32,082 nucleotides of DNA from NCBI GenBank assembly GCA_964432975.1, contig CAYSPS010000008.1:1-32082 (forward strand). The letters are read 5' to 3'. Every line of letters begins with the position of its first letter. Within the stretch, counting starts at the first letter, position 1. The notes beneath the pieces were generated by a model, which was given only the letters and a program-made list of their open reading frames with translations, was not told the origin of the DNA and did no database searches. A program made the position numbers and the translations under genes. Below are positions 15,285-24,464 of this stretch, piece after piece. The stretch is from CAYSPS01 sp964432975. Lineage in GTDB: Bacteria > Babelota > Babeliae > Babelales > UBA12409.

Positions 15285-17762
15285 TTATTTTTCTACATTA
15301 CCAGACGTCTCATCCTCGTGCTCATCAAAAGACACGATTGAAACAAGACGCTGATCTTTCTCTAATTTAATCAATCGCACGCCACGAGCTTGTCGGCCAA
15401 GCGTACGTACCTCAGCAGATGAGAGCCGAATAATCTTTCCCCATGAATCAATGAGCAGTAAGTGCGACTCTGCCCCAACTGCTACAAGACCAACAACCAG
15501 ACCGTTGCGTCCATCGGTTGGAATCGTGCGTACCCCAACCCCACCACGATGTGAAAGGCGAAAATCTTTAACAGCAACTTTTTTACCATAGCCATTTTGC
15601 GTTGCGAATAAAATTTCGCGATTCACATCAGAAATTACTTCCATACCAACAACAAAATCGCTTTCTCGCAAACGAATTCCCATAACACCGGCTGCATGTC
15701 GTCCCATGGCGCGCACTTCACTCTCTTTAAAGTGAATTCCCTGACCATGTGCGGTAGCAATAATAATTTCATCGCCACCGGTGCTGACATCACAAAAAAC
15801 AAGCTCATCTCCCTCATTGAGCAATGCAGCACGAATACCCGTAGATCGAATATTATCAAATGCTTCTGCAGCAGTACGTTTTATGATTCCCCTTTTGGTA
15901 AGCATGATAATAAATTTTTTCTCCATTCCTTTGGTGCTCAGTAATTTAACAACATGCTCGCCCTCGGTCAGCGGAAGTAAATTAACCACCGCACGCCCTT
16001 TGGCTGTACGTGATGCTTCTGGCACTTCATAGACTGGCATGCCATATACGCGGCCAAGATTGGTAAAAAAGAGCAATTGGTCATGATTGCGTGTAACAAA
16101 CGCATCCTGAACAATATCGTCTGCCTCTTCACTGATAGCAACACCCATCTTCCCCTTGCCACCGCGGTGCTGAATACCATACGTAGCCAATGGCACGCGC
16201 TTAATGTAACCACCCTTTTTAGTCAAGGTCACAATCACATCTTCATCAGGAATTAAATCTGCTTGTGTGAGCGATTCAACCGCCTCGGCAATAAGCGTAC
16301 GACGCTTATCGGCATAGAGCGTTTTTATTTCATTAAATTCACGCAAAATTTCTTCGTGCAATGCCGCTTGATCATCAAGAATTTTTTGTAAACGCTTGAT
16401 CAGTACCGTAAGCTCAACCATTTCTTGTCGAATTTTTTCTTGCTCCAAGCCGGTCAACCGTTGCAAGCGCATTTCCAAAATTGCTTTGCACTGTTCTGCC
16501 GAAAACTCAAAGTGTTTAATCAACTGTGCGTTTGCAGTATCCGCATCTGGCGATTGTTTGATCAACTGAATTACCTGATCAATATTTTTGAGTGCAATAA
16601 TAAAACCGGCCAAAATATGCTCGCGTGCTTGCGCTTTTTTCAAATCAAACTGCGTACGCTTATACACGACCTCTTCACGATGAATCAAAAACTGTCGCAA
16701 TATCTCACGTAATGATAAAATCACCGGCTGATTATCAAGCAACCCGAGCATCAAAATTGAACTTGATGACTGCAATGCCGTGTGCTTGTACAGCTGATTC
16801 AATACTACTTCAGGAATTTCTCCACGCCGCAACTCAACCACAAGCCGCATGCCTTTTTTGCTCGATTCATCACGGATATTACTGATTCCTTCAACAACTT
16901 TTTCTTTTACTAACTGTGCAATACGTATGGCAAGTTCTGCTTTATTAACCTGATAAGGAATTTCTTTAACAACAAGCGCAACCCCCTTTTTATTCTCTTC
17001 AACATCAACAACGCCACGAACAATAACGTTGCCATGTCCTGTTGTATATGCGCGCACAATTCCCGAACGACCGCAAATCACCCCACCAGTCGGGAAATCT
17101 GGCGCTGGGATCAAAGTAAACAATTCCTGCTCTGATAAATTTGGATTTTTAAGAAGTGCAATGCACGCATCAATCACTTCGCCTAAGTTATGTGGCGGAA
17201 TTGACGTTGCCATGCCAACAGCAATACCCGCAGATCCGTTAACCAACAAATGGGGAAGTCGGCTCGGCAAAATTACTGGTTCAACCGTAGATTCGTCAAA
17301 ATTCGGCACAAAACGAACCGTTTCTTTGTCAAGATCTGCGAGCAATTCTTGTGCAATTTTTTGCATGCGCACTTCAGTATAACGCATAGCAGCGGCTTCA
17401 TCGCCATCCACTGAACCCCAGTTTCCTTGTCCATCAAGAAGCGGATAGCGCTTGGCAAAGTCCTGCACCATGCCAACCATGGTTTGATACACCGCTTGGT
17501 CACCATGTGGATGGTATTTTCCCAAAACTTCGCCCACAACAGTTACCGACTTGTGGTAAGGCTTATTATGCAAAAAACCAAGCTTACTCATGGCATATAA
17601 CACACGTCGATGGACCGGTTTTAATCCATCACGAATATCGGGCAATGCACGGCTCACGATAACTGACATCGCATAGTCTAAAAACGACTGCTTCAGCTCA
17701 TCTTCTAAATGTACCGGCTTGACCGACAAATTCTGATTGTCAACTGACGTGGATTTTTCCAT
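15285..17762 (-). CDS. gyrA: DNA gyrase subunit A
   Basis: This is an 825-residue subunit. The breakage-reunion domain has YAMSVIVSRALPDIRDGLKP (near residue 30) and the catalytic tyrosine in AAAMRYTEVR (Tyr128, equivalent to E. coli Tyr122). The C-terminal beta-pinwheel carries QHRGGKG near residue 555, a GyrA-box variant that favours gyrase over topoisomerase IV. The quinolone-contact positions equivalent to E. coli Ser83 and Asp87 are Gln89 and Gln93 (HGDQAVYQT). ATG 17762 is preferred over an in-frame TTG two codons upstream. It heads a minus-strand unit with dprA and has a candidate promoter 34 bp before the start. Confidence 0.96.
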   Translation of the reverse strand: MEKSTSVDNQNLSVKPVHLEDELKQSFLDYAMSVIVSRALPDIRDGLKPVHRRVLYAMSKLGFLHNKPYHKSVTVVGEVLGKYHPHGDQAVYQTMVGMVQDFAKRYPLLDGQGNWGSVDGDEAAAMRYTEVRMQKIAQELLADLDKETVRFVPNFDESTVEPVILPSRLPHLLVNGSAGIAVGMATSIPPHNLGEVIDACIALLKNPNLSEQELFTLIPAPDFPTGGVICGRSGIVRAYTTGHGNVIVRGVVDVEENKKGVALVVKEIPYQVNKAELAIRIAQLVKEKVVEGISNIRDESSKKGMRLVVELRRGEIPEVVLNQLYKHTALQSSSSILMLGLLDNQPVILSLREILRQFLIHREEVVYKRTQFDLKKAQAREHILAGFIIALKNIDQVIQLIKQSPDADTANAQLIKHFEFSAEQCKAILEMRLQRLTGLEQEKIRQEMVELTVLIKRLQKILDDQAALHEEILREFNEIKTLYADKRRTLIAEAVESLTQADLIPDEDVIVTLTKKGGYIKRVPLATYGIQHRGGKGKMGVAISEEADDIVQDAFVTRNHDQLLFFTNLGRVYGMPVYEVPEASRTAKGRAVVNLLPLTEGEHVVKLLSTKGMEKKFIIMLTKRGIIKRTAAEAFDNIRSTGIRAALLNEGDELVFCDVSTGGDEIIIATAHGQGIHFKESEVRAMGRHAAGVMGIRLRESDFVVGMEVISDVNREILFATQNGYGKKVAVKDFRLSHRGGVGVRTIPTDGRNGLVVGLVAVGAESHLLLIDSWGKIIRLSSAEVRTLGRQARGVRLIKLEKDQRLVSIVSFDEHEDETSGNVEK

Positions 17763-17795
17763 GAACAAACGCTTTCACTTTACTTTTTGCTTTAT

Positions 17796-17824
17796 AGTAT
17801 ATCTAGAACAAGCGTTCTGCACAA
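17796..17824 (-). promoter_or_regulatory. Candidate promoter for gyrA-dprA
   Basis: Minus strand TTGTGC (17824-17819), 17-bp spacer, TATACT (17801-17796). The leader would be about 27 nt. The -10 context TAGATATACT matches that of rpmF. Confidence 0.5.
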
Positions 17825-17836
17825 GAAAGATGCATG

Positions 17837-19477
17837 CTAAGATATCTGCGCCGGCGCTTCTGCAGATGTTTTTCGTGCACCAATATATGCGAGCGCATCA
17901 CGAGTTTTTTTAAACACTAATCCATTTTTTTTCAAAAGTTGGTATCCAACAGAGGTCTGCTCAAGTGATCGCGCGATACATGGTGCGATACCGGTAAATA
18001 CCATAATTTGCCCACGTTCATGCGCCATTTCGACCATCTCATCAAGTGCAGCAACGCCATCAAGGTCAACAAAATAGACTTCCTTCAACCGTAATACGAT
18101 ATACGTATATTTCCCCAATTCCGTCTCAAAACGTGTCAGATGTGCCTGGCTATTGATATAGCATAGTTTTCCTTTAATCGAATACAGGACAATCGTCGCG
18201 TCTTTATCCAGTGCCTTAACTTTATCTTGTCCATCATCAACTTCATTCAATGAGCCGGCCTTGATATCACATTGCCCCTGTGAGATTTTATTAACAACCA
18301 ACAACAGCGCAATTGCAGCCCCCAGTAAAATACCCGCAATTGGATCTTTATAGACCGTAACGGCAGCAACTAAAAGTGAAACCCAAAAACTGACGCGCTC
18401 ATATTTAAATAAAGAAATAAAGTGCTCAGCCTCGATCATTTGAACTGAGACATATATCAAAATCGCTGCAATAACTGCCAATGGAATATAGCGAAACGCC
18501 GTCAGTAAAAACAATGAGATCAAGGCAATAAAAACCGCACTGAGTGCAGCTGATGTTTTATAATTTGCATGTGCTTTAATATTCAATGCTGTACGCGCAA
18601 GTGCTGCTGTTGCAGGAATTCCGCCCATAATGCCACTTGCCAAATTCGCAACTCCTAAGCCAAACATTTCTTTACGCGCGTCATGTTTAGTATCTGTCAT
18701 CGAGTCAGCAATTTTTGCCGATAACATCGTTTCCAAAATCGCAATAAGCGCAACAACTGCTGCCGTCTGCATTACATGTTGATACCATGCAATATGCGGC
18801 ATGAGAAAAAATTTAAACGTTACATTGCTAAATTTTTCACCTAATGTCTGAAGATGTATTGGCACAAAACCTATTACGCTTGCATATCCAAACGCAATGC
18901 CAAGTGGAGCTACCAAAATAGCGCCAGGAATTTTAGGCGTTAACCAGCGCAAAACAAATAAAAGTCCCAAAAACACCACAAACACAAGCAGAGCTGCCAA
19001 CGAAACGTCACTACTATGGAGTATTGTTTCCCAGACATTCGCACGTAAATGCTCGTGTTGCGGCAAGTTTTGCAGCCCAAGCGCAAAATTTAATTGATTC
19101 AGACTAATAATACAAGCAACACCAAGCGTAAAACCATGCACAACGCTTGAAGGAATTAAAATCAAATATCGTTCGAGCCTAAAAAAATATGCCAACAAAA
19201 TAAAACAGCCGCTCAAAATGGTCAAAAGAGCAAGAGCATCCATCCCTTGCACCAATGCGTATGATGCTACGACACCAGAAAGCGCGCCAGTCGGCCCAAC
19301 AACATTAAAATTGCTCCCACCAAATAGTGCTGCCACTAAACCTGCCCATACTGCGGTAATAATACCCGCTGTCGGACACGTACCAGATGCCACAGCCAAT
19401 GAAATTGACAATGGAATTGAAACCAGCGCGACGGCAAGGCCAGACTGCCAGTTATCTTTGAGTCTTTGCATAATCAT
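17837..19477 (-). CDS. SulP-family anion transporter with STAS domain
   Basis: This 546-residue protein has 10-12 hydrophobic segments over about residues 10-405. It carries the SulP signature region (GLVAALFGGSNFNVVGPTGALSG, near residues 45-67) and the conserved GLGVANLASGIMGGIPATAALARTALN stretch around residue 275. The C-terminal STAS domain (about residues 425-540) contains YIVLRLKEVYFVDLDGVAAL, where the family's regulatory Ser/Thr region reads DLDG. SulP members move sulfate, bicarbonate or dicarboxylates across the inner membrane; the substrate cannot be read from sequence. ATG 19477 follows GGAAGGGG. The promoter lies in the short gap after the double ddl gene. Confidence 0.9.
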   Translation of the reverse strand: MIMQRLKDNWQSGLAVALVSIPLSISLAVASGTCPTAGIITAVWAGLVAALFGGSNFNVVGPTGALSGVVASYALVQGMDALALLTILSGCFILLAYFFRLERYLILIPSSVVHGFTLGVACIISLNQLNFALGLQNLPQHEHLRANVWETILHSSDVSLAALLVFVVFLGLLFVLRWLTPKIPGAILVAPLGIAFGYASVIGFVPIHLQTLGEKFSNVTFKFFLMPHIAWYQHVMQTAAVVALIAILETMLSAKIADSMTDTKHDARKEMFGLGVANLASGIMGGIPATAALARTALNIKAHANYKTSAALSAVFIALISLFLLTAFRYIPLAVIAAILIYVSVQMIEAEHFISLFKYERVSFWVSLLVAAVTVYKDPIAGILLGAAIALLLVVNKISQGQCDIKAGSLNEVDDGQDKVKALDKDATIVLYSIKGKLCYINSQAHLTRFETELGKYTYIVLRLKEVYFVDLDGVAALDEMVEMAHERGQIMVFTGIAPCIARSLEQTSVGYQLLKKNGLVFKKTRDALAYIGARKTSAEAPAQIS

Positions 19478-19500
19478 AAAAATAGTACCCCTTCCTTCCC

Positions 19501-19530
19501 ACTATAAGACAAATTTAATGCACCTGTAAA
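19501..19530 (-). promoter_or_regulatory. Candidate promoter for the SulP gene
   Basis: Minus strand TTTACA (19530-19525), 18-bp spacer, TATAGT (19506-19501), giving a leader of about 17-20 nt that holds the GGAAGG site. The -35 box is the same TTTACA seen before OMP paralogue 2 and the Hint-like gene. Confidence 0.5.
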
Positions 19531-19531
19531 A

Positions 19532-21952
19532 TCATGAAGCAATTTTTTGTGCGCTAAATTGTACATTTTGCAGCATACAATCTTTATTTTGAATCAAAAG
19601 TTCCGCCAATTCATGCGGAAATAACGGTTGCTCTTGTGCAAGTGCTTGCTGATAAAAAACAGTCGAGGGTGTCAAAGCTGGAAGCGTATTCACTTCAATA
19701 ATTAACAATCGACCACTCAAACAATGTACAAAGGCATCAATACGCGCATATCCCCGAATACCCAAATGCACAGCCAGATTTTTGATACGTTGCTGAACTA
19801 GACAACGCACACGCGCAGACATCAGCGTACGTGGTGGTGGTGTAATATTCACGCCAGTGCCACCTTGAAATTTTTCCTCAACGCTTAATACGTCGCCCTC
19901 AGCAACAGTAATGCTCGGATTAAAAACTTCTAACCGACCGTCACGCTCGATAACGCCAATGGTAATTTCTACCCATCCACTGTTTGCCTGATACTTAAGC
20001 TTATTTGCTGAAACACGCAAGGAATCAGTTTGAATAAATTTTTCAAAAACAAGGTGTTCTGGTAATACCACTGGCAGCTCAATAAAATCGCGCTGTCCTT
20101 TAAACGTTCCTTTGGGCACACATGGAACTCGCTGCGCAAGCAATGATGCATATATCTCAAGATCACGCACACCATACAAATGCACAACGCCAGTGCTGCA
20201 CCCATCTGCCCGTGGTTTGACTACAACAGTTTTTGTACCCAATTCTTGCGTTACATTTTTCCAAAAAAGATCAAGGTGCGTACCGTGTGCACCTAAGATT
20301 TCTGCCGTACTTACACAGACGCTTTCAATAGCATGCACGCCAGAAATTTGTGCATGCCGAACTGCCTGCGCAGTGTCCCATTTATCCATACATAAGCGTG
20401 AAACTGTGTGATCCGGACCATTAAATGGTACATTGTGCTCTTCAAGCATTTTTTGTAACGTACCATTTTCACCATCGCCCCCATGAAGTGCAATAAAAAC
20501 GAACTCTGACTTTCGCACAAAATTTTCAAGCGATAGCTTGTATGGTTCAAAAAATTCGGCGTTGTTTTTTGAACTACACAATCCCAAACGTACACGCGCA
20601 CGCTCTTCAAACTCGTTCAATCTTTTTTTTGCCTCATCATATCGTTCACAGTTATAAATAATTTCCTCAGTTGTATGATTAAGACATAAATGATAGGGCA
20701 GACACCATACGTTGCCAGACGCATCAAGCACATGTGGTTGCGGTTGATACATCGACGAGCGCCGCAATTTGAGCCAGACATTTGTGCCGCTCATAAGTGA
20801 AACTTGCCGTTCGGACGTATCGCCACCCATCAGAATATTTATTTTTTTACGCGGTGCATGTGATTTTTCTGGAGCTTTAATAAACGTAAGGTGCTGACGT
20901 GCACACGCGCGCCCAACAATGTGCATCAAAATATCTGTATGCGTCATACCAATGCGTGAAGCTTGTTGAAACAAAAAACTGTTTTGCTCCATACCACTGA
21001 CCGGATTAAAATCAGAAAACCACACGTTGCCATCAGGCAAAACCCACCCATCAAAGCGCGCTACATCGTGCATACCAAAAAGTGCAAATAGCTGTTCAGC
21101 CTGCGCTTGAATTTTTTCAATCACATTATTATCAAAACGCGGCGGACAATACCAGGTAACTTGACCAGTTGGTAAATATTTTCTTCGAAAATCAAAAACT
21201 TGATTTTTTGTATAATCAGTTTTTATTTCTGTTGGCGGCAACGCAACGGGAAGCCCAAAACGATTTTCCAAAACAATAACGGTGAATTCTATCCCCTGCG
21301 CAAACGGCTCAACCACAACACGTGTATCCATGCGTTTTGAAAATAGCGCCTGCGCTTTTTCAAGCGCCTCCTGCACCGTGGTGACAGAAAAAACACCGAT
21401 ACTTGATCCTCCACTTGCTGGTTTCACCACGGCACGTTGTACATGATGATCGTGAAAAAAGTCTTGAAGTATTTTTTCATGATCAGCGTGATAAATTTTT
21501 AATACCGTTGCCGGAAGCGTAAAAAAGCCATGTTGTTTGATAAACACATTTGAGTTAAATTTATCAAACGCTTTTGAGCAGGCGAACGAGCCAGAACCAA
21601 CGAAGGGAACGTTGTTTTTTTCTAAAAAACGTTGAATAGCACCATCTTCGCCAAAAGCACCATGCATGACGGGAAACGCTATGTGCACGGTTTTTAATTC
21701 ATGAATCAACTGTTTATTCGTTAGCGGAATCGCTGTTTGTTTTAATTTAAAATCAAAATCTGACGGCGTATTACTATACAATTGTGCGCGCGAAATCTTG
21801 TAAGGTCGGCGATGCACATCAAAGTAAAATGGCACTATTTCAAGAGTTGAAGAAGTAAGGTGATCCATAACAGAACGTGCAGAGTTAAGCGATATTCCGC
21901 GCTCTAATGACGGACCGCCACATAAAAGCGCAATGCGAAAATTTTTTGCCAT
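19532..21952 (-). CDS. ddl: Tandem fusion of two D-alanine--D-alanine ligases
   Basis: This protein of about 806 residues holds two complete Ddl units, roughly residues 1-365 and 368-806; single Ddl proteins are 300-380 residues. Unit 1 shows GGPSLERGISL, HGAFGEDGAIQ, VVKPASGGSSIGV and a metal/ATP site reading DFNPVSGM rather than EVNTLPGM. Unit 2 shows GGDTSERQVSL, HGGDGENGTLQ, VVKPRADGCSTGV, GYARIDAF and a canonical EVNTLPALTPS. Unit 2 also has an insertion of about 60 residues near its N-terminus. Ddl makes the D-Ala-D-Ala that MurF attaches. Unit 2 looks fully catalytic; unit 1 keeps most motifs, with a conservative change in the metal site. ATG 21952 is preferred over an upstream TTG (21997) that falls in a leader hairpin. 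Confidence 0.9.
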   Translation of the reverse strand: MAKNFRIALLCGGPSLERGISLNSARSVMDHLTSSTLEIVPFYFDVHRRPYKISRAQLYSNTPSDFDFKLKQTAIPLTNKQLIHELKTVHIAFPVMHGAFGEDGAIQRFLEKNNVPFVGSGSFACSKAFDKFNSNVFIKQHGFFTLPATVLKIYHADHEKILQDFFHDHHVQRAVVKPASGGSSIGVFSVTTVQEALEKAQALFSKRMDTRVVVEPFAQGIEFTVIVLENRFGLPVALPPTEIKTDYTKNQVFDFRRKYLPTGQVTWYCPPRFDNNVIEKIQAQAEQLFALFGMHDVARFDGWVLPDGNVWFSDFNPVSGMEQNSFLFQQASRIGMTHTDILMHIVGRACARQHLTFIKAPEKSHAPRKKINILMGGDTSERQVSLMSGTNVWLKLRRSSMYQPQPHVLDASGNVWCLPYHLCLNHTTEEIIYNCERYDEAKKRLNEFEERARVRLGLCSSKNNAEFFEPYKLSLENFVRKSEFVFIALHGGDGENGTLQKMLEEHNVPFNGPDHTVSRLCMDKWDTAQAVRHAQISGVHAIESVCVSTAEILGAHGTHLDLFWKNVTQELGTKTVVVKPRADGCSTGVVHLYGVRDLEIYASLLAQRVPCVPKGTFKGQRDFIELPVVLPEHLVFEKFIQTDSLRVSANKLKYQANSGWVEITIGVIERDGRLEVFNPSITVAEGDVLSVEEKFQGGTGVNITPPPRTLMSARVRCLVQQRIKNLAVHLGIRGYARIDAFVHCLSGRLLIIEVNTLPALTPSTVFYQQALAQEQPLFPHELAELLIQNKDCMLQNVQFSAQKIAS

Positions 21953-21966
21953 AACAAAGTTCTCAA

Positions 21967-22010
21967 TTCTTAATGATTTTTGCAAAATTTTTTTCAAAAA
22001 TCATCAAGAA
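21967..22010 (-). promoter_or_regulatory. Long AT-rich hairpin in the ddl leader
   Basis: TTCTTAATGATTTTTG (21967-21982) pairs with 21995-22010 over 16 positions, with a single G-U in the minus-strand transcript. It would form from the first transcribed bases up to about 15 nt before ATG 21952, so it could limit ribosome access or stabilise the 5' end. Confidence 0.45.
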
Positions 22011-22038
22011 TTTACCACACTTTTAAAAATAGAGTCAA
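22009..22038 (-). promoter_or_regulatory. Candidate promoter for ddl
   Basis: Minus strand TTGACT (22038-22033), 18-bp spacer, TAAATT (22014-22009). The leader would be about 50 nt and would contain the hairpin at 21967-22010. Confidence 0.4.
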
Positions 22039-22129
22039 CAAAATTGAATTTTGTTGCAAAATTTTTGCAATTTTTGTTTTATATAATTCTCGCTTGACAA
22101 ATCCCGCTCCTGGCAAGTGCTTCTGCGTC

Positions 22130-22391
22130 CATCGATACGTTCAGCTACACCAAAACACTCGGGGCGGGCAGCTCCCGTTCGTGGGTGTCCGTCATTTCGT
22201 AAGAAATTCAGAAGATTCTCTCGATACACCCGTCACTTCAATTAAACAAATAAAATCAAACGAACTATCTTTGAGAAGTGCCGGGCACTCGGGACGAACG
22301 GAATGGGTGATTTCGAGCAAGTTTAACTTTTCAATCCCGTTCGTGGCGAGTGATTTCGAGCGAAGCGAGAAATAGTATCGAGCCATGAACG
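22130..22391 (+). repeat. Mosaic dispersed repeat, copy A
   Basis: This non-coding block fills most of the 568-bp gap between ddl and the pyrophosphatase. It has four modules in order: alpha (22130-22190, a TCGATAcGTT start with CAAAACACTCGG and CCCGTTCGTGG), beta (22191-22301, 111 bp), gamma (22307-22352, 46 bp) and a closing hairpin module ending in TATCGAGCCATGAAC. Beta matches copy B (30407-30517) at 108 of 111 positions, and gamma matches at 43 of 46. It carries small palindromes, such as GTGCCGGGCAC and ATTTC-GTAA-GAAAT. Open frames across it repeat the same peptide in both copies and are not taken as genes. Confidence 0.85.
22338..22391 (+). repeat. Palindromic end module of repeat A
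   Basis: CGTTCGTGGC (22338-22347) pairs with GCCATGAACG (22382-22391) with one wobble, enclosing an inner ATTTC/GAAAT stem. The outer arms resemble the GTTCGTGG...CCATGAAC palindromes common as intergenic repeats in many bacterial genomes. Confidence 0.65.
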
Positions 22392-22413
22392 ACTTTAGGT
22401 TCGCACTCAGTAT

Positions 22414-22438
22414 CCGCCCAAGCCGTAGGCGAGGGCGG
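22414..22438 (+). repeat. GC-rich hairpin next to repeat A
   Basis: CCGCCC (22414-22419) pairs with GGGCGG (22433-22438), with an inner GCC-GTA-GGC stem. It is more GC-rich than the surroundings and has no T-run. It may be a further repeat unit or a transcript-end structure upstream of the pyrophosphatase. Confidence 0.45.
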
Positions 22439-22520
22439 CTTGTATCGTGTTGATATATACTTTTGTGTCCATTTTTTTTAAAATATCTGTTATTAAAACA
22501 TTTTTACCAACGGAGTTGTT

Positions 22521-24448
22521 ATGCTCTATGCATTACTTTTTGGGGGNNNNNNNNNNTCGCTTCTGGGGCTGGGTATTGTGGCCTATTTGTTCCATTTTGT
22601 CTCACGCATTCCAGTCACTAATGCGCGTGCACAAAAAATTGCCGCCGCAATTCAAGAAGGTGCAATGACATTTTTACGCGAAGAATACAAAATCATTGCG
22701 CTGTTTGTTCTTGCTGGCGCGCTCATCTTGGGGTTTGCCGTTGGCGACTGGATAGCAGCACTTTGTTTTGTTGCCGGCTCATGCTTTTCGATTTTAACTG
22801 GCTTTATTGGCATGCGTGCAGCAACAATTGCTAATGTACGCACTACCTTAGCTGCGCAAGAAAAAGGTGAATATGCTGCATTTGTCCTTGCCCTATTTGG
22901 AGGCGGGGTCATGGGCATCGCTGTTGCAACGTTTGGACTGCTTGGTCTGGGCGCACTTTTTTACTTGTTTGTTGGCACTGCGCACTTTGCACGTTTTATC
23001 AACTGCTTCGGTTTGGGCGCAAGTTTAGTTGCATTTTTTGCACGTGTCGGTGGTGGTATTTACACCAAATCAGCTGACGTCGGTGCAGATTTGGTTGGCA
23101 AAGTAGAAGCAGGAATCCCTGAAGATGATCCGCGCAATCCTGCCGTTATTGCCGACAATGTCGGCGATTGTGTCGGTGACACTGCAGGCATGGGTGCAGA
23201 CATTTACGAATCATACATCGGCGCGATGGTTGCATCAATTATTTTGGCCATCAACCTATATGGGGCAACAGCATTAAGCTATCTCGCATTTCCGCTCTTT
23301 TTGGCATTCTTTGGGCTTCTTGGATCCATTGTTGCGCTATTTTCAGCCGTTATTTTTAAAGCACAACCAGCAACAATGCTGCGCAATGCAACCTATATTG
23401 CAATCGCCATATTACTTGTGGGCACAGCAGGTTGGGCTGTGTTGTCGGCATCACAATTGGATTGCTCACCGAATATTACACGGCTGGCGCACCAATTCGT
23501 CGTATTGCCGACGCCTCACGCTCTGGCGCGGGCACAAATATTATTTATGGGCTTTCAGTTGGCATGGAATCAACCGTACTTCCTATGATTGTCGCTGCTA
23601 TTGCCATTTTAATCGCCTTCAAAATGGGTGGTGGACTTTATGGCGTCTCAATTGCTGCAGTTGCCATGCTTGCCACCGTTGGCATTACAATGACTATCGA
23701 TGGCTATGGCCCAATTGCAGATAATGCCGGCGGCATTGCCCAAATGGCAGAAATGGAACCACGTGTACGCACAATTACTGACAAACTCGATGCGCTGGGC
23801 AACACAACGGCTGCAATGGGCAAGGGATTTGCTATTGGCTCAGCACTACTCACTGCCCTTGCACTGTTTTCGGCTTTTGCACAAGAAGGACATCTGGGAC
23901 AACTTGATATACGCAATCCATATATCTTAGCCGGTTTATTTTTGGGCAGTGCATTACCTTTCTTGATCTCAGCGCTTGCCATGCGCGCGGTTGGCACCGC
24001 CGCACTTTCTATGGTCTTGGAAGTTCGTCGGCAATTTAAAGAAATCATTGGCCTCATGGAGGGTCGTGCAGAGCCAGACTATAAGCGCTGCATTGCCATT
24101 AGCACCAAGGCATCATTACGACAAATGATATTGCCAGGCATTTTAACCGTTGGTGCACCAATTCTTGTATATTTTGGTCTTGGCGCTTATGCGCTGGGCG
24201 GCCTGCTTGTTGGTTCAACGCTGTCTGGCGCACTGCTTGCACTTATGATGGCCAATGGCGGTGGTGCATGGGATAATGCCAAAAAATTTATCGAAGCTGG
24301 CAATTTTGGTGGCAAGGGATCAGATACGCATAAGGCCGCCGTTACCGGCGATATGGTCGGCGATCCCTTCAAAGACACTGCTGGACCTTCAATGAACATT
24401 TTGATTAAACTGATGTCAGCAATGTCACTTTTACTCGTACTTATTTAA
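22521..24448 (+). pseudogene. hppA: Membrane-bound ion-translocating pyrophosphatase, frame broken near 23430
   Basis: Membrane pyrophosphatases pump H+ or Na+ with the energy of pyrophosphate hydrolysis. The first frame (22521 to about 23430) has the substrate site DVGADLVGKVEAGIPEDDPR and DNVGDCVGDTAGMGAD. The second frame (about 23432-24448) has GLLTEYYTAG, GNTTAAMGKGFAIGSA, KAAVTGDMVGDPFKDTAGPS and the C-terminal end. The frames join at a +1 shift between GTAG and VVGITIGLLTEYYT. The segment there looks about 20 residues shorter than usual, suggesting a small deletion with the frameshift. Ala in GNTTAAMGKG, where K+-independent enzymes have Lys, predicts a K+-dependent pump. A 10-N gap (22547-22556) lies in the first membrane segment. 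The ATG follows CGGAG. Apart from the shift both halves are well conserved, so either a recent lesion or an assembly error is possible. Confidence 0.88.
22547..22556. other. Assembly gap (10 N) near the pyrophosphatase N-terminus
   Basis: Ten N just after codons for MLYALLFG; the membrane segment continues in frame as LLGLGIVAYLF, so the gap is probably small. Confidence 0.95.
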
Positions 24449-24464
24449 AAATTGTTTTTTAAAA

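Noticed and set aside
21980..22375. Plus-strand open frame of 131 codons in repeat A, with a twin at 30100-30534 sharing SLDTPVTSIKQIKSNELS.
   Set aside because: The shared peptide is only the translated repeat. There is no Shine-Dalgarno, and the flanks of the two frames are unrelated.
23400..23460. Programmed ribosomal frameshift in the pyrophosphatase.
   Set aside because: No slippery heptamer or following structure is visible at the junction, and residues seem to be missing there. A lesion or assembly error is more likely.
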